A stretch of 64,000 bases of DNA, taken from Rhizobium phaseoli. GTDB taxonomy: Bacteria > Pseudomonadota > Alphaproteobacteria > Rhizobiales > Rhizobiaceae. The notes beneath the pieces are model-generated. The model had not been told where the DNA came from. It saw nothing but the letters and a program-made list of their open reading frames with translations, and searched no databases. Positions 53,958 through 62,488 of the stretch are shown here, one piece after another. The DNA lies in contig NZ_ML133567.1 in the NCBI RefSeq assembly GCF_003985125.1, positions 62,001 through 126,000 on the forward strand. Direction: 5' to 3'. How positions within the stretch are numbered: position 1 is the first letter of the stretch; each line of letters starts with the position of its first letter. The translations under genes were made by a program, and so were the position numbers.

Positions 53958-56837
53958 TCACTCCGCGGCCTCGAGTTTGCCGGCGATGCGGCGGGATTGC
54001 CGCGCCTGTTCGTCATATTCCATCTGCCAGTCGCTCGGCCCGTTGGAAGGCGAGACCTGGACTGCCGTCACCTTATATTCCGGGCAGTTCGTCGCCCAGT
54101 CGGAGAAATCGGTGGTGATGACGTTCGCCTGCGTATTGGGATGATGGAAGGTCGTATAGACGACGCCCGGCGCAACACGATCGGTGATCAACGCCCGGAG
54201 CGTCGTGTCGCCGGAGCGGCTCATGAGCTTCACCCAGTCGCCATCGCGCACGCCGCGCTGTTCGGCATCGTGCGGATGGATTTCCAGCCGGTCTTCCGCG
54301 TGCCAGACGACGTTCTCCGTCCGCCGCGTCTGCGCCCCGACATTGTATTGGCTGAGGATGCGGCCGGTGGTGAGCAGCAGCGGGAAACGCGGACCGGTAC
54401 GTTCGTCGGTCGCCACATATTCGGTGCGGATGAACTTGCCCTTGCCGCGCACGAAGCCGTCGACATGCATGATCGGCGAGCCGAGCGGGTTCTTCTCGTT
54501 GCAGGGCCACTGCACCGAGCCGATCTTGTCGAGATAGTCGTAGGAGACCAGGGCGAAACTCGGCGTCGTCGCCGCGATCTCGTCCATGATCTCCGACGGA
54601 TGATTGTAGCTCCAGTCGAGCCCCATGGTCTGGGCAAGCTTCTGCGTCACCTCCCAGTCGCCATAACCGTTGCGCGGCGTCATCACCTTGCGAACGCGGT
54701 TGATGCGGCGCTCGGCATTGGTGAAGGTGCCGTCCTTCTCGAGGAAGGTCGAGCCCGGCAGGAAGACATGGGCGTAGTTGGCGGTCTCGTTGAGGAACAG
54801 GTCCTGAACGACGACGCATTCCATCGCCGCAAGGCCGGCCGCGACATGTTTCGTATCGGGATCGGACTGGAGAATATCCTCGCCCTGGACGTAGAGGCCC
54901 TTGAAGGAACCGTCGACCGCCGCATCCAGCATATTGGGAATACGCAGGCCCGGCTCGTTGTTGAGCTTCACACCCCAGAGCTTTTCGAAGATATCACGGG
55001 TCGCATCGTCGGAAATGTGTCGGTAGCCCGGCAGCTCGTGCGGGAAGGACCCCATGTCGCAGGAGCCTTGCACGTTGTTCTGGCCGCGCAGCGGATTTAC
55101 GCCGACGCCGGGACGGCCGATATTGCCGGTCGCCATTGCCAGATTGGCGATCGCGATGACCGTGGTCGAACCCTGGCTGTGTTCGGTAACGCCGAGACCG
55201 TAATAGATCGCGCCGTTGCCGCCCTTGGCATAGAGCCTCGCCGCGCCGCGCAGATCCGCCGCCGGCACGCCGGTGAAGATCTCGGTCTGTTCGGGGCTGT
55301 GCGCCGGTTCGGCGACGAAGGCGGCCCAGTCCTCGAATTCCGACCAGTCGCAACGCTCCCGGATGAAGGTCTCGTCATAGAGCCCTTCGGTGACGATTAC
55401 ATGCGCCAGCGCCGTCATGACGGCGACATTTGTGCCGGGTTTCAGCGGCAGGTGGTAGGAAGCCTCGATATGCGGCGACCGGACGATATCGGTGCGGCGC
55501 GGATCGATAACGATCAGCTTGGCCCCCTGGCGCAGCCGCTTCTTCAGCCGTGAGGCGAACACCGGATGGCCGTCGGTCGGGTTGGCGCCGATGATGACCA
55601 CGACATCGGACTGTTCGACGCTGTCGAAATCCTGCGTGCCGGCCGAGGTGCCGAATGTCTGGCCGAGGCCGTAGCCGGTCGGCGAGTGGCAAACGCGGGC
55701 GCAGGTATCGACATTGTTGTTGCCGAAACCGGCGCGGACCAGCTTCTGCACCAGATAGGTTTCCTCGTTGGTGCAGCGCGACGAGGTGATGCCGCCGATC
55801 GCCTCGCGGCCATACTGATACTGGATGCGGCGGAACTCCGAGGCCACATGCGCGAAGGCCTCGTCCCAGCTCACCTCCCGCCAGGGATCGCTGACCTTTT
55901 CGCGAATCATCGGGTTGAGGATGCGATCCTTATGGTTGGAATAGCCGTAGGCGAAGCGACCCTTGACGCAGGAATGGCCACGATTGGCCTGGCCGTCCTT
56001 CCAGGGAACCATGCGCACCAGCTCCTCGCCGCGCATTTCCGCCTTGAAGGAACAGCCGACGCCGCAATAGGCGCAGGTGGTGATGGCCGAATGCTCGGGC
56101 TGGCCGATCGCAATCACCGATTTCTCGGTCAGCGTCGCCGTCGGGCAGGCCTGGACGCAGGCGCCGCAAGAGACACATTCGGAATCGATAAAGGCTTCAT
56201 GTGCACCCGCGGAAACCTTGGAGCCGAAACCGCGCCCCTCGATCGTCAGCGCGAAGGTGCCTTGCACCTCCTCGCAGGCGCGCACGCAGCGCGAACAGAC
56301 GATGCACTTGGAGGGGTCAAAGGTGAAATAGGGATTGGACTCGTCCTTCGGTGTCCATTTCAGATTGATCTCGCCATTGTTGCGGGCTTTGACATGGTTG
56401 TCGCCGTCGTAGCCGTAGCGCACGTCGCGCAGGCCGACGGCGCCTGCCATGTCCTGCAATTCGCAGTCGCCGTTGGCAGCACAGGTGAGACAGTCGAGCG
56501 GGTGGTCGGAAATATAGAGTTCCATCACGCCGCGGCGGATGTCCGTCAGCCGTCCCGTCTGCGTGTGCACCACCATATTGGCCGCCACCGGCGTTGTGCA
56601 GGAGGCAGGCGTGCCGGCCCGGCCCTCGATCTCGACGAGACAGAGCCGGCAGGAACCGAAGGCATCCATCATGTCGCTGGCGCAGAGCTTCGGCACCGTA
56701 ATCCCGGCCTCCATCGAGGCCCGCATGATGGACGTGCCCTCCGGCACGCTGATTTGCTGCCCGTCGATGGTCAGCGTCACCATCGTTTCCGATTTCGAAG
56801 CGGGAGTGCCGTAGTCGATTTCATGAATGAGAGACAT
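53958..56837 (-). CDS. fdsA: NAD-dependent formate dehydrogenase alpha subunit
   Basis: 959 residues. A NuoG-like N-terminus carries a [2Fe-2S] region (CASDMMDAFGSCRLC) and ferredoxin-like cysteines (PSKCIVCSRCVRACEE, SECVSCGACVQACP). The catalytic part begins with the 4Fe-4S CAYCGVGCSF and holds the molybdenum ligand cysteine in ARVCHSPTGYG (no selenocysteine). The C-terminal molybdopterin dinucleotide domain ends the protein. It oxidises formate to CO2. The ATG at 56837 has AGGAG. It sits 69 bp after fdsB. Confidence 0.96.
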   Translation of the reverse strand: MSLIHEIDYGTPASKSETMVTLTIDGQQISVPEGTSIMRASMEAGITVPKLCASDMMDAFGSCRLCLVEIEGRAGTPASCTTPVAANMVVHTQTGRLTDIRRGVMELYISDHPLDCLTCAANGDCELQDMAGAVGLRDVRYGYDGDNHVKARNNGEINLKWTPKDESNPYFTFDPSKCIVCSRCVRACEEVQGTFALTIEGRGFGSKVSAGAHEAFIDSECVSCGACVQACPTATLTEKSVIAIGQPEHSAITTCAYCGVGCSFKAEMRGEELVRMVPWKDGQANRGHSCVKGRFAYGYSNHKDRILNPMIREKVSDPWREVSWDEAFAHVASEFRRIQYQYGREAIGGITSSRCTNEETYLVQKLVRAGFGNNNVDTCARVCHSPTGYGLGQTFGTSAGTQDFDSVEQSDVVVIIGANPTDGHPVFASRLKKRLRQGAKLIVIDPRRTDIVRSPHIEASYHLPLKPGTNVAVMTALAHVIVTEGLYDETFIRERCDWSEFEDWAAFVAEPAHSPEQTEIFTGVPAADLRGAARLYAKGGNGAIYYGLGVTEHSQGSTTVIAIANLAMATGNIGRPGVGVNPLRGQNNVQGSCDMGSFPHELPGYRHISDDATRDIFEKLWGVKLNNEPGLRIPNMLDAAVDGSFKGLYVQGEDILQSDPDTKHVAAGLAAMECVVVQDLFLNETANYAHVFLPGSTFLEKDGTFTNAERRINRVRKVMTPRNGYGDWEVTQKLAQTMGLDWSYNHPSEIMDEIAATTPSFALVSYDYLDKIGSVQWPCNEKNPLGSPIMHVDGFVRGKGKFIRTEYVATDERTGPRFPLLLTTGRILSQYNVGAQTRRTENVVWHAEDRLEIHPHDAEQRGVRDGDWVKLMSRSGDTTLRALITDRVAPGVVYTTFHHPNTQANVITTDFSDWATNCPEYKVTAVQVSPSNGPSDWQMEYDEQARQSRRIAGKLEAAE

Positions 56838-56906
56838 GGTCGGTCTCCTGTATGGAAATGGAATTGAGCAAGTCGGGCGAGAAGCGGGCTGGCATGTGGG
56901 ATGTCA

Positions 56907-58463
56907 TCACTCGGCAGCCTCCGCGATCGGCGCCCGCGAAAAATCCTCCGGGAAATGCGTCATCGCACTCATGACGGGATAGGGCGTGAAACCGCCGAGC
57001 GCGCAAAGCGAGCCGAATTTCATCGTGTTGCAGAGATCGGCCAGCAGCTCGCGGTTCTTCTCCGGCTCGATGCCCTGGGCGATCTTGTCGGCCGTCTCGA
57101 CGCCGCGCGTCGAGCCGATGCGGCAGGGCGTGCACTTTCCGCAGCTTTCGACGGCGCAAAACTCCATCGCGAAACGTGCCTGCTTCAGCATGTCGGCGGT
57201 GTCGTCGAACACGACGATGCCGGCATGGCCGATCAGCCCGTCCCGGGCGGCGAAGGCTTCGTAATCGAACGGCGTATCGAACAGCGTCCGCGGAAAATAG
57301 GCGCCGAGCGGCCCACCGACCTGCACGGCCTTGACCGGCCGTCCCGTCGCCGTGCCGCCGCCGATCCTGTCGACGATATCGCCGAGCGAAAGGCCGAAGG
57401 CTGTTTCGTAGAGACCGCCATATCTGACATTACCGGCGATCTGCAGCGGGATGGTGCCGCGCGAGCGGCCCATACCGAAATCGCGATAGAAGGCGGCACC
57501 CTTCTCCATGATCACGGGCACGGAAGCGAGCGAGATCACGTTGTTGATGACGGTCGGACAGTCGAATAGTCCCTTATGCGCCGGCAGCGGTGGCTTGGCG
57601 CGCACGACGCCGCGCTTGCCTTCGAGGCTGTTCAGCAGGGCCGTCTCCTCGCCGCAGACATAGGCGCCGGCGCCGGTGCGCACCTCGATATCGAAAGCGC
57701 GGCCCGAGCCGAGCACCGACGGGCCGAGGATCCCGGCCTGCCGCGCGATGCCGACCGCCTCACTCATCGCAGCGATCGCATGCGGATATTCCGAACGCGT
57801 GTAGATGAAGCCCTTCGTGGCGCCGGTCGCAAGGCCCGATATCGCCATGCCCTCGATCAGCACGAAGGGATCACCCTCCATGATCATCCGGTCGGCAAAG
57901 GTACCGCTGTCGCCCTCATCGGCATTGCAGACGATATATTTGCGTTCGCCGGGCGCATCGAGAACGGTCTTCCACTTGATGCCTGTGGGGAAACCCGCGC
58001 CGCCGCGTCCACGCAGGCCGGAGTCGGTCACTTCCTTGACGATTTCGGCGGGTGCCATCGAAACGGCGCGGCGAAGGCCGGCAAGACCGCCATGCGCCTC
58101 GTAATCCGAAAGCGAGAGCGGATCGATGACGCCGCAGCGGGCGAAGGTCAGGCGGGTCTGTTGCTTCAGGAACGGGAGGTCTTCAACCTCCCCGAGACAG
58201 AGCGGGTGATCGCCGCCATTGACGATGCCGGCATCGAAAAGCACGGACACATCCTTGGCCTTCACCGGTCCGTAGCCGATGCGCTTGCCGGCAAGCTCGA
58301 CCTCGACCAGCGGCTCCAGCCAGAACATTCCGCGCGAGCCGTTGCGCACGATCTCGGCATCGAGGCCGCGGGCGACGATCTCCTGGGCAATCGTCTTTGC
58401 CACCTTTTCGGCCCCGAGCGCCAGCGCAGCGGCATCGCGCGGAACATATATCTTGACTGTCAT
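56907..58463 (-). CDS. fdsB: Formate dehydrogenase beta subunit (NuoF-like)
   Basis: 518 residues. A NuoE/thioredoxin-like N-terminal part is followed by the NuoF FMN/NAD-binding region (GLRGRGGAGFPTG, CNADEGDSGTFADR, YVCGEETALLNSLEGKRG) and the C-terminal 4Fe-4S cluster (ESCGKCTPCRIGSTRG, plus a later SLCALGG). It passes electrons from FdsA to NAD+. The ATG at 58463 (MTVKIYVP) overlaps the end of fdsG by 4 bp. Confidence 0.95.
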   Translation of the reverse strand: MTVKIYVPRDAAALALGAEKVAKTIAQEIVARGLDAEIVRNGSRGMFWLEPLVEVELAGKRIGYGPVKAKDVSVLFDAGIVNGGDHPLCLGEVEDLPFLKQQTRLTFARCGVIDPLSLSDYEAHGGLAGLRRAVSMAPAEIVKEVTDSGLRGRGGAGFPTGIKWKTVLDAPGERKYIVCNADEGDSGTFADRMIMEGDPFVLIEGMAISGLATGATKGFIYTRSEYPHAIAAMSEAVGIARQAGILGPSVLGSGRAFDIEVRTGAGAYVCGEETALLNSLEGKRGVVRAKPPLPAHKGLFDCPTVINNVISLASVPVIMEKGAAFYRDFGMGRSRGTIPLQIAGNVRYGGLYETAFGLSLGDIVDRIGGGTATGRPVKAVQVGGPLGAYFPRTLFDTPFDYEAFAARDGLIGHAGIVVFDDTADMLKQARFAMEFCAVESCGKCTPCRIGSTRGVETADKIAQGIEPEKNRELLADLCNTMKFGSLCALGGFTPYPVMSAMTHFPEDFSRAPIAEAAE

Positions 58464-58939
58464 CGGCGCGCCTCCGCAACGAGCTCCGTCGCCAGCTGAT
58501 CGTCGACCCGGCCATAAACCTCGCCGTCGAGCATCGCCGACGGGGCGCAGGCGCAGAGCCCGAGGCAATAGACCGCCTCCAGCGTCACGCTGCCGTCGAG
58601 CGTCGTCTGGTGAAAATCGATGCCGAGCAGCGCCTTAACACGTTCAGCCAGCGCGTCGCCGCCCATCGACTGACAGGCCTCGGCGCGACAGAGCTTCAGC
58701 ACATGCCGCCCGGCGGGGTGATCGCGATAATCGTGATAAAAGGTCATCACCCCATGCACTTCGGCGCGCGAGAGGTTCAGTTCCTCCGCGATCACGGGCA
58801 GGGCTTCCTGCGGCACATATCCGAATTCCTGCTGAACCTCATGCAAAATGGGAAGCAGCGGTCCTTCAAGGAAGCGAAGGTCGGCGACAATGGTACGCGT
58901 GCGCGCTGCGATATCGCCTCCGGCGATATGAATGGTCAT
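58460..58939 (-). CDS. fdsG: Formate dehydrogenase gamma subunit (NuoE-like)
   Basis: 159 residues with a thioredoxin-like [2Fe-2S] fold: LPILHEVQQEFGYVPQEALPVIAEELNLSRAEVHGVMTFYHDY, then the cluster cysteines in CRAEACQSMG and CLGLCACAP. The ATG at 58939 follows a GGGAGGG site. It is the first gene of fdsGBA-fdhD-fdsD. The LysR regulator gene ends 134 bp upstream. Confidence 0.94.
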   Translation of the reverse strand: MTIHIAGGDIAARTRTIVADLRFLEGPLLPILHEVQQEFGYVPQEALPVIAEELNLSRAEVHGVMTFYHDYRDHPAGRHVLKLCRAEACQSMGGDALAERVKALLGIDFHQTTLDGSVTLEAVYCLGLCACAPSAMLDGEVYGRVDDQLATELVAEARR

Positions 58940-59057
58940 AAGGCAGCCCTCCCAGCCGCTTGCTCGTTGCGGAACGGCGCTCTCCCCAGCATGAGGCCAT
59001 CCCCTCATGCAGCATCTCAGGGAAGCCGGCGACGATCAATAAAGCTATCTCGTGGAT

Positions 59058-59076
59058 TGATAGGTTTTTTCTATCA
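59058..59076. promoter_or_regulatory. Candidate LysR-type operator upstream of fdsG
   Basis: TGATAG at 59058-59063 and CTATCA at 59071-59076 form a perfect palindrome around seven bases, containing ATAG-N7-CTAT and the LysR T-N11-A signature. It overlaps the LysR gene stop codon and lies about 120 bp upstream of fdsG. A further ATAG (minus strand, about 59044-59047) could form a second half. It is a candidate site for the adjacent LysR protein. Confidence 0.55.
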
Positions 59077-59967
59077 GAGCTCTTCATCCCGCACGAGCAC
59101 GCGCGCTTCATGCAGCAAGGCCGAAACGAGCGGCGTGAAGGGCTCGCGATAGGGCGCGACGAGGCCGACCAGATGGTGGGCCTCCGGTTCAACGATCGGA
59201 ATCATGCGGATTTCTATTGGGAATCCAAATGATTTCGCAACGTTGCGCGGCATGATGCTTGCCCAGCGCCCAGTTCTGACATGCGAGAACAGCACGATCA
59301 TCGAGTTGGATTCGAGCGTTGGATGCACGGTGGCACCTGCTTCCGTCAGGTGTCGGTTGATGATGCGCCGGTTCTGCATGTCGGCAGTCAATAGACAAAG
59401 CCGAAGATCGCCGACCTCTTTCCAGGTCACGCTGTCGCGATCTGACAGCGGGCTGCCCGCAGCCGTGATCAGATGATAGCGCTCGGCATAGAGCGGAACA
59501 CTGGTCACACGCCCGAGCGGCTCATTTTCAAGATAGGTGATGCCGGCGTCGATCTCGAGATTTTCGAGCATGCTCAGCACCTGCAGCGAATTGCGCGAGA
59601 CGATCGAGAAGGTGACGCCGGGATGTCGTTCCTGAAAGGGCGTGGTGATGCGCGAAAGCATGGCGAGGGCCGTCGGAATGGCGGCGAGACGAATGTGGCC
59701 GGAAAGACCGCGCCGCGCCGCGCGCATTTCCTCTCGCATGGTGCGGGCATCGCCGACGATGCGCCGCGCCCACTCGAGCACGCGCTGCCCCTCCGGCGTC
59801 AGCCCCTGAAACCGCGACCCGCGCTGCACGAGCATGACACCGAGCTGATCCTCCAGCTGGCGGATGGCGGCCGAGAGCGTCGGCTGCGAAATCCCGCATT
59901 CCTCCGCAGCGCGGCCGAAATGCTTTTCATTGGCAAGGGCGATGAAGAATTCCAGCTTGTCGATCAT
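59074..59967 (-). CDS. LysR-family regulator of the formate dehydrogenase operon
   Basis: 297 residues: an N-terminal helix-turn-helix (LEFFIALANEKHFGRAAEECGISQPTLSAAIRQLEDQLG) and a LysR substrate domain. It is the typical regulator placed upstream of fds genes and reads in the same direction. The effector is unknown but may be formate. ATG at 59967. Confidence 0.9.
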   Translation of the reverse strand: MIDKLEFFIALANEKHFGRAAEECGISQPTLSAAIRQLEDQLGVMLVQRGSRFQGLTPEGQRVLEWARRIVGDARTMREEMRAARRGLSGHIRLAAIPTALAMLSRITTPFQERHPGVTFSIVSRNSLQVLSMLENLEIDAGITYLENEPLGRVTSVPLYAERYHLITAAGSPLSDRDSVTWKEVGDLRLCLLTADMQNRRIINRHLTEAGATVHPTLESNSMIVLFSHVRTGRWASIMPRNVAKSFGFPIEIRMIPIVEPEAHHLVGLVAPYREPFTPLVSALLHEARVLVRDEEL

Positions 59968-60042
59968 CCGGTCTCCCGACCCGGTATGATTTCATCCGGA
60001 TCCAGCCCATCTTCTGCGCAGCCACCGCGCGACCCGACATGC

Positions 60043-60384
60043 TTAACCGTTTTCGACAGCCGGAAAAAGATCGAACAGCGATTCGAGGAAGGCAGGCACG
60101 CTGAGATTGCCGATGCTGTAATAAACCAGCCTGCCCTGACGGCGCGTGTTGACCAGCCCTTCGAGCCTCAGACGCGCGAGCTGCTGCGAGACCATTGCCT
60201 GTTGTATGCCGAGAATATTCTCGATTTCACCCACCGTCCGCTCCTCATTCGCGAGGATGCAGAGGATCAGAAGTCGGGTCTGATGCGCCAGCGCCTTCAG
60301 TAGACCGCTCGCTTCATGGGCTTTTGAAGCGAGTTTGTGCAAGTCCTGGCCGGTCATTCCCGGCTCCGGTTTAGGCAACGGCAT
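60043..60384 (-). CDS. ArsR-family winged-helix regulator
   Basis: 113 residues with the ArsR fold: LLKALAHQTRLLILCILANEERTVGEIENILGIQQAMVSQQLARLRLEGLVNTRRQGRLVYYSI. The BigR/SqrR and HlyU subfamily resembles this core, but only one cysteine (in LILCIL) is present, so metal or persulfide sensing by a cysteine pair is not supported. I use the ATG at 60384 (MPLPKPEPG), because the upstream frame would include an operator. A palindrome lies at 60432-60447. Confidence 0.85.
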   Translation of the reverse strand: MPLPKPEPGMTGQDLHKLASKAHEASGLLKALAHQTRLLILCILANEERTVGEIENILGIQQAMVSQQLARLRLEGLVNTRRQGRLVYYSIGNLSVPAFLESLFDLFPAVENG

Positions 60385-60431
60385 TTCGGCATCTCGGAAG
60401 GGAAGCAAAAGGTAGATCAGCACAATAGCAT

Positions 60432-60447
60432 ATTCGCACAAGCGAAT
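60432..60447. promoter_or_regulatory. Candidate ArsR operator
   Basis: ATTCGC-ACAA-GCGAAT is a perfect inverted repeat 48 bp upstream of the ArsR ATG and just beyond the SDR stop. The AT-flanked NNTTCGN4GCGAANN form is like ArsR/BigR-type sites, and the position suits autorepression. Confidence 0.6.
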
Positions 60448-60487
60448 TCGTCAATTGTGGCGAAATGCCAAAAAAGGTCCAAGTAAA

Positions 60488-61312
60488 TCAGCAGATAAGC
60501 TGACCGCCGTTGATCTCGAGGACTTGGCCCGTAATGTATCCGGAGAGGGAAGGAGCCGCCAGGAAGAGATAGGCGGGAGCACAATCCTCGGCCGTGCCGA
60601 GACGCTGCAGGGGAATGGATTTTCTCGTCTGCTCCAGCTTTTCGCGGGAGGAATAGCGCTCATGGAAATCCGTTTCGATCGTTCCCGGCGAGACGCAATT
60701 GACCCGGATGCCATCCGGCGCCAGCTCACGGGCAAGCGCCTTGGAATAGGTGGAAACGAATGCTTTCGAGGCCGAATAGACCGAAGAGCCGGGACTGCCG
60801 CCGGTCAGCGCTGAAATCGAAACCGTGTTGACGATGGCCGCGCCTTCGGCTGCCTTCAATGCCGGCAGCAGCGCCCGGGTCAGCGCCACCACCGACGTCT
60901 GGTTCAACCGCACGATCGCTTCATAATCCGCGTCGGTCAGTGTCGCGGCCGGAAAACGGCCGAGCATGGTGCCGGCATTGTTGACGAGCACATGCACCTT
61001 GTCGAAGAAGGCGAGGGCGTCCTCTGCAAATTGCGCAGCGCCGCCGGCGGCGGTGAAATCGGCATGCAGCAACAGCGCCCGTCTTTCCGATTCGGCCGTC
61101 AGCAGGAAATCCGGCAGATCCCGTCCCGGTTTGCGCCCGGTATGGACGATCACCTTCGCGCCACAGTCCAGGAACTGCCGGGCCACCTCGAGGCCGATGC
61201 CCCGCCCGCCGCCGGTAACGACGACATTGCGATTTTCGAATAGTCTCGGATGGAACACGAAGCCGTCCTCCTCGCGGACAATGCCGCCGGTTGCGCCCTT
61301 CGCCCTTAACAT
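60488..61312 (-). CDS. Short-chain dehydrogenase/reductase
   Basis: 274 residues of the classical SDR family. The NAD(P) motif TGGGRGIG is near residue 34, the NNAG motif is in LVNNAGTM, and the catalytic Ser-Tyr-Lys lies in NTVSISALTGGSPGSSVYSASKAF. The C-terminal SGYITGQVLEINGG ends with the usual family segment. Similar to FabG-like reductases; substrate unknown. ATG at 61312. Confidence 0.85.
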   Translation of the reverse strand: MLRAKGATGGIVREEDGFVFHPRLFENRNVVVTGGGRGIGLEVARQFLDCGAKVIVHTGRKPGRDLPDFLLTAESERRALLLHADFTAAGGAAQFAEDALAFFDKVHVLVNNAGTMLGRFPAATLTDADYEAIVRLNQTSVVALTRALLPALKAAEGAAIVNTVSISALTGGSPGSSVYSASKAFVSTYSKALARELAPDGIRVNCVSPGTIETDFHERYSSREKLEQTRKSIPLQRLGTAEDCAPAYLFLAAPSLSGYITGQVLEINGGQLIC

Positions 61313-61379
61313 ATGAGCGCGCCGGCCGAAAGAAAGGCACGCATTGATCTTTCCGCCGGAGACCAGGGCTGCGGGAAGC

Positions 61380-61850
61380 TCAGCTTTCGTTCTCGATCTC
61401 CAGAAGCCGCGCCCCCGGCCCTTCCTCGCCGAGCCGATCGCAGGGATTGCGCAACGGACAGCTTTCGATCGACAGACAGCCGCAGCCGATGCAGCCGGTC
61501 AGACGGTCGCGCAGCAGGCTGAGCCGTCTGATTCGATCGTCGAGTTCGTTCTTCCAGCGCGCCGACAGCGTCTGCCAGTCAGCAACCGTCGGGGTGCGCC
61601 CCTGCGGCAGGGAGGCGAACGCCGTCTGGATTTCTGAGAGCGGAATGCCGACACGTTGCGCCACCTTGATGATGCCGAGCCGGCGAAGCACATCACGTCC
61701 GTAGCGCCGCTGATTGCCGCGGGTGCGGATGCTGGAAATCAGCCCCTTGGCCTCATAGAAATGCAGCGCCGAGACGGCAAGACCACTGCGTTCCGCCACT
61801 TCGCCAACCGTCAGAAGCCTGCCGAACGGCGTTGCAGAAATCGCATCCAT
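61380..61850 (-). CDS. soxR: Redox-sensitive transcriptional activator SoxR
   Basis: 156-residue MerR-family protein. The winged helix ([26 protein letters not shown]) binds DNA, a dimerisation helix follows, and the [2Fe-2S] cluster is held by Cys 120, 123, 125 and 131 ([12 protein letters not shown]). Oxidation by redox-cycling compounds makes it activate promoters with a long 19-20 bp spacer. Its ATG (61850) stands 10 bp from a perfect SoxR box. No soxS-like gene is present. Confidence 0.95.
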   Translation of the reverse strand: MDAISATPFGRLLTVGEVAERSGLAVSALHFYEAKGLISSIRTRGNQRRYGRDVLRRLGIIKVAQRVGIPLSEIQTAFASLPQGRTPTVADWQTLSARWKNELDDRIRRLSLLRDRLTGCIGCGCLSIESCPLRNPCDRLGEEGPGARLLEIENES

Positions 61851-61856
61851 CGTCTC

Positions 61857-61887
61857 TTGACCTCAATATTGGTTGAGGTTTTATAAC
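61857..61887 (+). promoter_or_regulatory. SoxR-regulated promoter with perfect SoxR box
   Basis: CCTCAATATTGGTTGAGG (61861-61878) is an 18-bp palindrome of the SoxR-box type CCTCAA-N6-TTGAGG. On the plus strand it is framed by TTGACC (61857-61862) and TATAAC (61882-61887), exactly 19 bp apart, the same geometry as the E. coli soxS promoter. The plus-strand direction leads away from soxR. The box may also autoregulate soxR. Confidence 0.85.
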
Positions 61888-61893
61888 GCCTGC

Positions 61894-62098
61894 TCCGACG
61901 ATCGTAAAGCCCAAGGACATAAGATACGACGGCCAGATCCCCCCGGCCGATAACCGGCTGAAATCGCGGCGCCGGCATTTGCCGTCCTCGCACCGGCCGC
62001 GTCCTGCGATAGGTCGCCTGGAGACGAGCTCGGGGTCCGTTCCCGGCAGGTACGGAACCTCTGAAAACACCCGGACGCGACTCCGTCCGGGTGTTTTT
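61894..62098 (+). ncRNA. Candidate SoxR-controlled small RNA
   Basis: From the expected start about 7 bp after TATAAC to the terminator at 62066-62098 there are about 200 nt with no ATG and no protein-like frame on the plus strand. The segment is GC-rich and can fold (for example CCCCCGGCCGATAACCGG near 61936-61956). Its promoter is of SoxR type. No known family was recognised. That the RNA is made is inference. Confidence 0.5.
62066..62098 (+). terminator. Strong intrinsic terminator before the TPP riboswitch
   Basis: AACACCCGGAC (62066-62076) pairs with GTCCGGGTGTT (62085-62095), with an eight-base loop and a run of six T. No gene precedes it on the plus strand within 200 bp, so it marks the end of a non-coding transcript. 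Confidence 0.88.
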
Positions 62099-62187
62099 TC
62101 GTGTCCGCGGTTCCGTTCCGACCGGACGGACGGATGCGTGATTTTGCGGTTGCGGTAAGAGAATCCCGATGATATTTTCGCTGAAAT

Positions 62188-62280
62188 AACAGGGGAGCTC
62201 CGTGTTGCCGGGGCTGAGATGAGAAGCGCAAGCCTCCGGACCCTTCAAAGCTGATCTGGGTAATGCCAGCGGAGCGAGGT
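62188..62280 (+). promoter_or_regulatory. TPP (THI-box) riboswitch
   Basis: The thi-box core is visible in order: GGGGAGCTCC, GGGGCTGAGATGAG, a variable stem (AAGCGCAAGCCTCCGG), ACCCTT, and CTGATCTGGGTAATGCCAGCGGAG. These match the conserved CTGAGA, ACCCTT and CTGATCTGG-TAATGCCAGCG segments of the family. The 3' end (GGAGCGAGG) would be a ribosome site, so control is probably of translation initiation. Confidence 0.93.
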
Positions 62281-62284
62281 TCAG

Positions 62285-62488
62285 ATGTTTTCCGGCGCAC
62301 AAGTGTCACCCTTTCCGATGTCCGGCCGTTTCGTCGGCGCCATGCTCGATGCCTTCAACAGCTTTGTGCCTCTGTGGCGCCGCGCGACTTTGCAAGCGCG
62401 CAATGAGGGCTGCGGCATTTTGGATTGCTGCATGATTTTATCCTTGGACCGCTTCCGATTTGAAGCATGCAGCCGGACGAAAGCCTGA
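62285..62488 (+). CDS. Small reading frame directly after the riboswitch
   Basis: ATG at 62285, 7 bases after the GGAGCGAGG end of the riboswitch, so this is the first start codon under its control. It would encode 67 residues with no recognised motif (AMLDAFNSFVPLWRRATLQ, a CGILDCC segment) and runs 22 bp into the permease gene. It may be a real small protein, a leader coupling translation, or chance. No homology is evident. Confidence 0.4.
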   Translation: MFSGAQVSPFPMSGRFVGAMLDAFNSFVPLWRRATLQARNEGCGILDCCMILSLDRFRFEACSRTKA

